A stretch of 31,050 nt of DNA, from NCBI GenBank assembly GCA_938005655.1, contig CALLNA010000154.1:1-31050 (forward strand), written 5' to 3'. This DNA is from an uncultured Novosphingobium sp. Its GTDB lineage: Bacteria; Pseudomonadota; Alphaproteobacteria; Sphingomonadales; Sphingomonadaceae. The position numbers and the translations under genes are program-made. Below the pieces are notes generated by a model. That model was given only the letters and a program-made list of their open reading frames with translations, was not told the DNA's origin and searched no databases. Below, in pieces: positions 24,042-29,882 of this stretch (positions are counted from its first letter, which is position 1; the number at the start of each line of letters is the position of its first letter).

Positions 24042-24088
24042 CACATCGTCACCGATGCAATATGAGCCAATAGAGGAGAGATCGCTTC
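24042..24088. promoter_or_regulatory. Short divergent region between gntR-type and MmgE/PrpD genes
   Basis: Only about 47 bases separate the two divergent starts. It contains an imperfect candidate operator, CATCG at 24044-24048 and CGATG at 24053-24057 with four bases between, plus the regulator's ribosome site (24073-24080). The TTGTCCGGACAA palindrome is absent. Any block B promoter would have to lie partly inside the regulator gene. Confidence 0.35.
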
Positions 24089-24847
24089 ATGGCCGCCGCG
24101 CGCGCCACCCCCGCACGAAACCTTCCCCGCACCCCCCGCTACATCGAGCTTGCCGACGACCTGCGCCGGCAAATCCTCGACGGAACGCTGCCCGCGGAAG
24201 GCTTTCCCACCGAGAACATGCTGTGCACGCGCTACGGCGTCAGCCGCTTCACCGTGCGCGAGGCGCTGCGCACGCTTCAGAACGAGGGGCTGATCCAGCG
24301 GCGGCGCGGATCGGGCACGATCGTCCAGTCGGCGGCGGCGCGCGGGGGCGCGCTGCACCAGCCGCTGTCGAACGTCGGCGAGATTCTGCAATATGCGCGC
24401 GACAGCCGGTTCGAGTTCGCCCGCGACGGCGACCATGCCCTGCCGAAGGCGATCAGCGACCAGCTCGACATCGGCCTGCCGGGGAAATGGGCGCGCTTTC
24501 GCGGCCTGCGCCTGCGCGAAGGGGAAAAGGGGCCGGTCGCCGTCACCGACGCCTATATCCACCCCGACCTCGCCGCCGTGGCCGACCGGATCGACGTCAG
24601 CGGCGAGACGATCTTCCGCCAGGTCGAACGCCTGGGCCGCCTGCGCATCGCGCGGGTCACGCAGGACATCAAGGCGGTCGCCGCCAGCGCCGCGATCGCC
24701 GAGGCGCTGCTCGTCCCGCGGCGCAGCCCGTGCCTCAGGCTGCTGCGCTGCTATGTCGACGAGAACGACCGGATCGTCGAGATCTCGGTGAGCCATCATC
24801 CGGGCGACCGCTTCGCCTATCACATGCATATCGAGGTCGACGCCTGA
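24089..24847 (+). CDS. GntR family transcriptional regulator, HutC/UTRA type
   Basis: A 252-residue regulator. The N-terminal winged helix-turn-helix covers about residues 17-80 (YIELADDLRRQILDG, then FPTENMLCTRYGVSRFTVREAL and IQRRRGSGTIV). The remaining 160 residues form a UTRA ligand-binding domain, which places it in the HutC subfamily. HutC-type regulators bind palindromes with the core GT-N-TA-N-AC; the window's repeated TTGTCCGGACAA has the same GT-N4-AC spacing. It is the only regulator in the window and is embedded, on the opposite strand, in the catabolic genes, so it is the best candidate for the repressor of the locus. The effector is likely a pathway compound. GAGGAGAG precedes the ATG. 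The 3' end overlaps CaiB gene 1 by 28 bases. Confidence 0.93.
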   Translation: MAAARATPARNLPRTPRYIELADDLRRQILDGTLPAEGFPTENMLCTRYGVSRFTVREALRTLQNEGLIQRRRGSGTIVQSAAARGGALHQPLSNVGEILQYARDSRFEFARDGDHALPKAISDQLDIGLPGKWARFRGLRLREGEKGPVAVTDAYIHPDLAAVADRIDVSGETIFRQVERLGRLRIARVTQDIKAVAASAAIAEALLVPRRSPCLRLLRCYVDENDRIVEISVSHHPGDRFAYHMHIEVDA

Positions 24848-25911
24848 TCCGGCGCGCCGCGCGCGGTCCATTCCTCTCCGGCGAAGCGGATGGCGGGGGC
24901 GATCTGGTGGCCGCCCCCGGCCTCGACCAACAGGCCGCGCTCGGCGACCTGCGGCTGGCCGAGCGCCTCGCGGAAATCGAGCACGGGCGCGAAGGCGACG
25001 TCGCGGTGGGCGAACCATTCGCCCCATTCGTCGCGGGTCCGCGTGGCGAAGGTCTCCGCCAGGAAGGCGATCAGCGCGCCCTGCTCGCCCGCCGGGGCCT
25101 CGCCCAGCGGGATCAGGTCCGGCCGCTCCAGCGCGGTCAGCAGGGTCGTGACGAACTTCGTCTCGCGCCCGCCGAGCGCGACGTGGCGGCCGTCCGCGGT
25201 GCGATAGACGTTGTAGAAGCCGGCCCCGCCCAGCGAGCGCTGCGCCGCCGAGTGCGGCGGCTCCCCGCCCGCGATCGCGCCGCCCGCGATATGCGCCGAC
25301 CACGGCAGCAACGCGTCGAGCATCGCGATGTCGACATAGTCGCCGCGCCCGGTGCGCTCGCGCCCGAGCAGAGCCATCAGCACCGCCGACAGCGCGGTCA
25401 GCCCCGCCGCCATGTCGGCCGAGGGCACGCCCGGCACCACCGGCTGCCCGTCGCGCCCGTCGTTGACCGAGAGGAAGCCGCTCACCGCCTGCACCGCCAG
25501 GTCGTGCGCCGGGTGATCGGCGAGCGGCCCGGCCTGGCCGAAGGCGCTGATCGAGCAATAGACCAGGCGCGGGTTGCGCGCCGCGACCGCCTCCCGGCCG
25601 AACCCCAGCCGCGCCGCTACGCCGGGCCGGAAGCCCTCGACGAACACGTCCGCGCGGTCGACCAGCGCCCATAAGGCATCCTTGCCCGCCGCGCTCTTGA
25701 GGTCGAGCGTCAGGCTTTCCTTCCCTCGGTTGAGGTTGCGGAACCATACCGACTGGCCGCCCTCGAACGGCTTCAGGGCCCGCGCCGGATCGCCGGCCGG
25801 CGGCTCGATCTTGATCACCTCGGCGCCCTGATCGGCCATCATCGTCGTCATCATCGGCCCCGGCAGGAACTGCGTGAGGTCGATCACGGTGATGCCGGTC
25901 AGCTTGCCCAT
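24820..25911 (-). CDS. CaiB/BaiF-type (class III) CoA-transferase, copy 1
   Basis: A 363-residue class III CoA-transferase. The N-terminus has GITVIDLTQFLPGPM and GAEVIKIEPPAGDPAR, and the conserved catalytic aspartate is Asp137 in HDLAVQAVSG. Such enzymes move CoA from one acid to another without ATP. The ATG at 25911 lies four bases after the stop of the other CoA-transferase gene. The C-terminus (QASTSICM) is read antisense through the last 28 bases of the regulator gene, so the two converge and overlap. It is the last gene of block A. Confidence 0.92.
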   Translation of the reverse strand: MGKLTGITVIDLTQFLPGPMMTTMMADQGAEVIKIEPPAGDPARALKPFEGGQSVWFRNLNRGKESLTLDLKSAAGKDALWALVDRADVFVEGFRPGVAARLGFGREAVAARNPRLVYCSISAFGQAGPLADHPAHDLAVQAVSGFLSVNDGRDGQPVVPGVPSADMAAGLTALSAVLMALLGRERTGRGDYVDIAMLDALLPWSAHIAGGAIAGGEPPHSAAQRSLGGAGFYNVYRTADGRHVALGGRETKFVTTLLTALERPDLIPLGEAPAGEQGALIAFLAETFATRTRDEWGEWFAHRDVAFAPVLDFREALGQPQVAERGLLVEAGGGHQIAPAIRFAGEEWTARGAPDQASTSICM

Positions 25912-25915
25912 CGGG

Positions 25916-27148
25916 TCACACCACTCCGCGCTCGCGCAGGGACGCGATCGCATCGGCATCATAGCCCACTTCCGCGAGGAGTGCCTCGGTATCCGCCCCC
26001 AGCTTCGGCGCGGCGCGGTTGGGGAGACGTTGGCCGGCGACCCGGATCGGGCTGGTCAGGACCCGCATCCCCGCGGGCAGGTCGGGATGGGCGACGCGGT
26101 CGATCATCCCGGCGACCTCCGGATTGTCCAGCGCCTCGCCCAGCCCATAGACCGGCGCGACCGGCACGATCCCGCCGAGCAGCCCGGTCCAGTGCCGCGT
26201 CGGCTGCCGCTGGAAGATCGCGTCGAGCGCGACGGTCAGGGCGTCGCGGTTTTCCAGCCGCGCGGCGACCGTGGCGAAGCGCGGATCGTCCTTGAGCCCC
26301 TCGGCCCCGATCAGGTCGACGAGCAGCGTCCAGAACTTGGGCAGCTGCGCCATGACGAAGACCCAGCCGTCCGCCGTGCGGAAGGTCTGCGAGGGCGTGA
26401 CCGAAGGGTGGGCGGAGCGCGGGGCGCGGCCGGTCTCGAACCCCTCGTTCAGATACCACATCGCCGGATAGCTCGTCTGGTGCAGCGCGGCGTCGAGCAG
26501 CGAGAGGTCGTAGTCGCAGCCCTGCCCGCTCGCGCGCGCGCCGATCAGCGCCGCGAGCGTCGCGGTCGCGAGCATCGAGCCGGTCATGAAATCGACCAGC
26601 GACAGGCCGAAGCGCGTCGGCGGATCGTCCGGCGCGCCGGTCACGGCCATGAACCCGGCCTCGGCCTGCATCAGGTAGTCGTAGCCCGGCCAGGAGGCGC
26701 GCGGCCCGTCGCGCCCGTAGGCGGAGGCGTGGACGCAGACGATCGCCGGATTGATCCTGCCCAGCGCCGCATAGTCCAGCCCGAGCTTCGCCGGCAGGTC
26801 CCCGCGCGCGTTGTTCGTCACCGCGTCGGCCGTGGCGACCAGCCGATGCAGCACCTCGCGCCCCGCGTCGGTGCGCAGGTCGAGCGTCAGCGAGCGCTTG
26901 TTGAGGTTGAAGGTCTGGTAGAACAGGCTGTCGTCCTGCCCCAGGAAATAGGGCCCGGCCGCGCGCGCGGAATCGCCGCCCTTGGGCGGCTCGATCTTGA
27001 TGACCTCCGCGCCCAGTTGCGCCAGGAACATCGTGCCGTAGGGGCCGGCGCCGTATTGCTCCGAGGAGATGACGCGATAGCCGGCCAGCGGCAGCGGCTG
27101 CTGTCGTGGCGCGGGAACGTCGGCGGCGGGGTGCTGGGCCTCGGTCAC
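25916..27148 (-). CDS. CaiB/BaiF-type (class III) CoA-transferase, copy 2
   Basis: About 410 residues from the GTG at 27148, which overlaps the acyl-CoA dehydrogenase stop (GTGA). An ATG at 27169 would add seven residues but has no ribosome site. Family features are GYRVISSEQYGAGPYGTM, GAEVIKIEPPKGGDSAR and the catalytic Asp157 in GYDYLMQAEAG. It is only distantly similar to copy 1, with a longer N-terminus. Two class III transferases side by side occur either as heteromers (as in some succinyl-CoA-dependent aromatic pathways) or as enzymes for different acids; which holds is not visible. Confidence 0.92.
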   Translation of the reverse strand: MTEAQHPAADVPAPRQQPLPLAGYRVISSEQYGAGPYGTMFLAQLGAEVIKIEPPKGGDSARAAGPYFLGQDDSLFYQTFNLNKRSLTLDLRTDAGREVLHRLVATADAVTNNARGDLPAKLGLDYAALGRINPAIVCVHASAYGRDGPRASWPGYDYLMQAEAGFMAVTGAPDDPPTRFGLSLVDFMTGSMLATATLAALIGARASGQGCDYDLSLLDAALHQTSYPAMWYLNEGFETGRAPRSAHPSVTPSQTFRTADGWVFVMAQLPKFWTLLVDLIGAEGLKDDPRFATVAARLENRDALTVALDAIFQRQPTRHWTGLLGGIVPVAPVYGLGEALDNPEVAGMIDRVAHPDLPAGMRVLTSPIRVAGQRLPNRAAPKLGADTEALLAEVGYDADAIASLRERGVV

Positions 27149-28290
27149 GCCGGATTCCGTTTCACCCATTGCTTGGCGATGATCATGCGCTGCATCTCGT
27201 TGGTGCCCTCGCCGATGCACATCAGCATGGCGTCGCGGTAGAAGCGTTCGATTTCATATTCCTTCGAATAGGCATAGCCGCCGAAGATCCGCATCCCCTC
27301 GTCGGCGTTCTTCACCGCCGCCTCGGAGGCGAAGAACTTGGCCATCCCCGCCTCCATGTCGCAGCGCTCGCCGCGATCGTAGGCCTCGGCCGCGTCGAGC
27401 GTCAGCAGCCGTGCCGCGCGGGCGCGCGTGACCATCTCGCCGAGCTTGAGCTGGATCGCCTGGTGCTGCGCGATCGGCTTGCCCATGGTCTCGCGGATCT
27501 GGGCATATTCGGTGGCGAGGCGCAGGGCTCCGTCCGCCAGGCCCACGCCGCGCGCGGCGACGTTGATCCGCCCCAGCTCCAGCCCGCCGGTCGCCTGGAA
27601 GAAGCCCTGCCCCTCCACGCCGCCGATCAGGTTGTCGGCGGGAATGCGATAGTCCTCGAACACCAGCTCGGCGGAATCGATCGCCTTGTAGCCCAGCTTG
27701 TCGAACTTCTTGCCGACGCCGAATCCCGGCCCCTTGGGCGCGATCATCAGGCTCATGCCCTTGTAGCGCGGGTCGGCCTTGGGATCGGTCTTCACCAGCA
27801 GGGCGAAGCACGAGCCCTGGATGCCGTTCGATATCCAGGTCTTGGTGCCGTTGATGACGTAGCTGTCGCCGTCGCGCACCGCCACGGTGCGGATCGCCTG
27901 GAGGTCGGTGCCCGCGTTGGGCTCGGTCAGGGCGAGGCCGCCGCGAATCTCGCCGCTGGCGAACTTGGGCAGCCACTGCGCCTTCTGCGCCTCGGTCCCG
28001 AACCGCTCGACCGCGGCGGCCATGATCAGGTGCGAGTTCATGATCCCGGTCAGCGCCATCCAGTAGGACGACATCATCGCGATGATCTTCGCATAGGTCG
28101 TGGCAGGCAGGCCGAGCCCGCCGTATTCCTGCCCGATCGTCGCGCCGAACAGGCCCATCTCGGCCATCTGCGCCACCAGTTCGGCGGGCCAGATGTCGCC
28201 GTGGTCGTGGCGCATCACCACCGGGCGGACCTCCTTGTCCACCCAGCGCTGGAGCGCGTCGAGCAGCGCGGCCTCCTCGATCGGGTCCAT
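27145..28290 (-). CDS. Acyl-CoA dehydrogenase
   Basis: A 381-residue FAD-dependent acyl-CoA dehydrogenase. LTEPNAGTDLQ at 121-131 and TWISNGIQG at 151-159 are the two family signatures around the flavin. The catalytic base is at the normal place, Glu361 in GEGTNEMQR. It introduces an alpha-beta double bond into an acyl-CoA and passes electrons to ETF. Length is typical. The ATG at 28290 has GGAG nine bases upstream, with a GTG at 28305 as a weaker alternative. It lies 17 bases after the MaoC stop and overlaps the second CoA-transferase start. Together with MaoC and CitE it forms a beta-oxidation-like set; methylsuccinyl-type acids are one option for the substrate. Confidence 0.93.
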   Translation of the reverse strand: MDPIEEAALLDALQRWVDKEVRPVVMRHDHGDIWPAELVAQMAEMGLFGATIGQEYGGLGLPATTYAKIIAMMSSYWMALTGIMNSHLIMAAAVERFGTEAQKAQWLPKFASGEIRGGLALTEPNAGTDLQAIRTVAVRDGDSYVINGTKTWISNGIQGSCFALLVKTDPKADPRYKGMSLMIAPKGPGFGVGKKFDKLGYKAIDSAELVFEDYRIPADNLIGGVEGQGFFQATGGLELGRINVAARGVGLADGALRLATEYAQIRETMGKPIAQHQAIQLKLGEMVTRARAARLLTLDAAEAYDRGERCDMEAGMAKFFASEAAVKNADEGMRIFGGYAYSKEYEIERFYRDAMLMCIGEGTNEMQRMIIAKQWVKRNPA

Positions 28291-28307
28291 CGTCCGCTGC
28301 TCCACGA

Positions 28308-28817
28308 TCAGTCGTCCACCGGGCCGCAGCCGCGCTTCCACACCAGCATGGTGCGCTTGAAGGTGCAGACCACGTCGCCATTCTGGTTCTTGCCAATCGT
28401 CTTGACCGTGACGATGCCCTGCTCGGGCCGCGACTTGGACTCGCGCTTCTCCAGCACCTCGCTCTCGGCATAGAGCGTGTCGCCGGGGAACAGCGGGTGG
28501 GTCAGCCGGATCTCGTCCCAGCCGAGATTGGCGATCGACTTCTGGCTGAGGTCGCTGACGCTCATCCCCACCATCAGCGCGACGGTGAAGGGCGAGCAGA
28601 CCAGCGGCTTGCCAAACTCGGTCTTGCGCGCGAACTCGTAGTCGAAGTGCGACGGGTGGGTGTTCATCGTCAGCAGCGTGAACCACACGTTGTCGGTGTC
28701 GGTGATCGTCCGGCCGGGACGATGCTCGTAGATATGGCCGACGATGAAGTCCTCGAAATAGCGGCCGAAACTCTCGCGGAAGCGGCCCGGAGCCACCTCG
28801 ATCACACCCTCACGCAT
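28308..28817 (-). CDS. MaoC-type (R)-specific enoyl-CoA hydratase
   Basis: A 169-residue hot-dog-fold hydratase. The hydratase motif is visible as RTITDTDNVWFTLLTMNTHPSHFDYEFA, in which the Asp and the later His of NTHPSHFD form the catalytic pair. The C-terminal half includes VTVKTIGKNQNGDVV. It would add water across the double bond made by the dehydrogenase. Closely related proteins include mesaconyl-CoA hydratase and itaconyl-CoA hydratase, which are commonly paired with CitE-type lyases, as here. The ATG at 28817 overlaps the CitE-like stop by eight bases and has a GGGAG site. Confidence 0.9.
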   Translation of the reverse strand: MREGVIEVAPGRFRESFGRYFEDFIVGHIYEHRPGRTITDTDNVWFTLLTMNTHPSHFDYEFARKTEFGKPLVCSPFTVALMVGMSVSDLSQKSIANLGWDEIRLTHPLFPGDTLYAESEVLEKRESKSRPEQGIVTVKTIGKNQNGDVVCTFKRTMLVWKRGCGPVDD

Positions 28818-29655
28818 CCTCTGTCTCCCGATTGCCCGCCATCGCCACGATGGCCGCGTACCGGCGCACCATCGGCGCCTCCAACATTCGTCCATTGAAC
28901 CGGACCGCCCCGCCGCCAGCCGCCTCGTAGGCGGCGAGCGCGGCCTCGGCCTCGGCCACCTCGGCCGCGCCGGGGCGCATCACGGCGTGGATCGCCTCGA
29001 GCTGCGCGGGGTGGATCGCGGCCTTGGCCTGGAAGCCCGCGCGCTTCGCCAGCCGCGTCTCGCGCTCCAGCCCCTCGGCGTCGTCGAGCGCGATGAACGG
29101 CACGTCGATCGCCGGCACGCCCGCCTCGGCGCAGGCGATGACGAACTGGGCGCGGGCCACGGCCAGCGGCTCCCAGGCCAGGGCCACGCCGAGCGAGGCC
29201 GACAGGTCGCCGCCGCCGAACATCATCGCCGCGACGCCGGGCGCCGAGGCGATCTCCGCCGCCCGGCGCAGGCCGCGCGGCGTCTCGATCAGCGGCACCA
29301 GCGCCGCCGCCTCGCCCAGCACGGCGCGCGCGATCCGCAACTCCTCCGCCGATTCGACCATCGGCACGAAGATCAGCTCGGGCAGCTCCGGCGCGGCCGC
29401 CAGCGCCAGGAGGTCGGCCAGCCCGGCCGCCGTCGCGACGCCGTTGACGCGGATCGCGATCCGCGGCGCGATCGCGGCGATCGCCGCATGGCGCGCCGCC
29501 TCCTTGCCGTCCGCCGGAACGGCGTCCTCCAGGTCCACGCAGACCACGTCGGCGCCCGCCGCCGCGGCCTTCGCGAATCGCTCTGGGCGAGAACCGGGGA
29601 CGAACAGCACGCTGGCCGCCCCCTTCGCCCGATCCTTGCCGGAAACCTTGCTCAT
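28810..29655 (-). CDS. CitE-like (HpcH/HpaI family) acyl-CoA lyase
   Basis: A protein of about 281 residues with the HpcH/HpaI TIM-barrel features of CitE, malyl-CoA and citramalyl-CoA lyases: LFVPGSRPERF at 17-27, VDLEDAV at 40-46, the magnesium ligands Glu124 (PLIETPRG) and Asp150 (FGGGDLSASLG), and AIHPAQLEAI near 217-226. It would split a 3-hydroxyacyl-CoA with a branched or carboxylated carbon into two smaller units. Two ATGs (29661, 29655) precede the conserved region, neither with a ribosome site. A GTG fourteen codons inside (SVLFVPG) has a GGGGG stretch before it. An operator lies only 12 bases upstream, so the mRNA may start at or near the ATG. First gene of block A. Confidence 0.88.
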   Translation of the reverse strand: MSKVSGKDRAKGAASVLFVPGSRPERFAKAAAAGADVVCVDLEDAVPADGKEAARHAAIAAIAPRIAIRVNGVATAAGLADLLALAAAPELPELIFVPMVESAEELRIARAVLGEAAALVPLIETPRGLRRAAEIASAPGVAAMMFGGGDLSASLGVALAWEPLAVARAQFVIACAEAGVPAIDVPFIALDDAEGLERETRLAKRAGFQAKAAIHPAQLEAIHAVMRPGAAEVAEAEAALAAYEAAGGGAVRFNGRMLEAPMVRRYAAIVAMAGNRETEDA

Positions 29656-29661
29656 GGGCAT

Positions 29662-29692
29662 ATGATTTGTCCGGACAAATTTCCCGCGTCAA
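29662..29692 (-). promoter_or_regulatory. Candidate promoter of block A (CitE-like gene)
   Basis: On the minus strand TTGACG (29687-29692) is a near-consensus -35 box, and AATCAT (29662-29667) is a possible -10 box, at a longer than ideal 19 bases. The palindrome at 29667-29678 fills the spacer. A start seven bases on would fall at the ATG at 29655, giving a leaderless message. Confidence 0.4.
29667..29678. promoter_or_regulatory. Palindromic operator, copy 4 (CitE-like promoter)
   Basis: TTGTCCGGACAA, extended here to a perfect 16-base palindrome (29665-29680) by AT and AT flanks. It lies 12 bases before the ATG at 29655. Confidence 0.82.
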
Positions 29693-29730
29693 GGCCAAAA
29701 TCGAAAACCGCCCCTCGCCGCGGCCGCCAC

Positions 29731-29759
29731 TTGACAGCATTCTGCCGCCATGAAAAGTT
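29731..29759 (+). promoter_or_regulatory. Candidate promoter of the MFS transporter gene
   Basis: TTGACA (29731-29736) is a perfect -35 box. Seventeen bases on, AAAAGT (29754-29759) is a weak -10. The palindrome at 29758-29769 begins on the -10 and covers the expected start of transcription, a standard repressor position. Confidence 0.5.
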
Positions 29760-29769
29760 GTCCGGACAA
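29758..29769. promoter_or_regulatory. Palindromic operator, copy 5 (MFS transporter promoter)
   Basis: An exact TTGTCCGGACAA, 91 bases from copy 4 centre to centre. Copies 4 and 5 each sit on the promoter of one of the two divergent genes, so block A and the transporter would respond together. Confidence 0.82.
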
Positions 29770-29792
29770 ATGATCGCTAAGGAATCCAGGGG

Positions 29793-29882
29793 ATGATGCA
29801 GCCTTGCCGTCGCGGCGGCGACGATTCGCCCGATCCGCAACCAGCCTCGCAGCAAGGCCCCGCGCGAGCGCCGCGGGCATGA
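29793..29882 (+). CDS. Possible leader peptide (29 codons) coupled to the transporter start
   Basis: A small frame begins with ATGATG at 29793, nine bases after an AAGGA ribosome site, and ends in TGA at 29880-29882. That stop overlaps the transporter ATG as ATGA. The peptide is polar and proline/arginine-rich with no hydrophobic stretch. The transporter ATG itself has no clear ribosome site, so translation may pass from this frame into it. It could also be chance, or the transporter could start elsewhere. Confidence 0.35.
   Translation: MMQPCRRGGDDSPDPQPASQQGPARAPRA

Noticed and set aside
24044..24057. CATCG/CGATG inverted repeat as the main operator of the GntR regulator
   Set aside because: Only five bases per arm and a single copy; the five-copy palindrome elsewhere is far stronger evidence. 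Kept only as a weak candidate for autoregulation.
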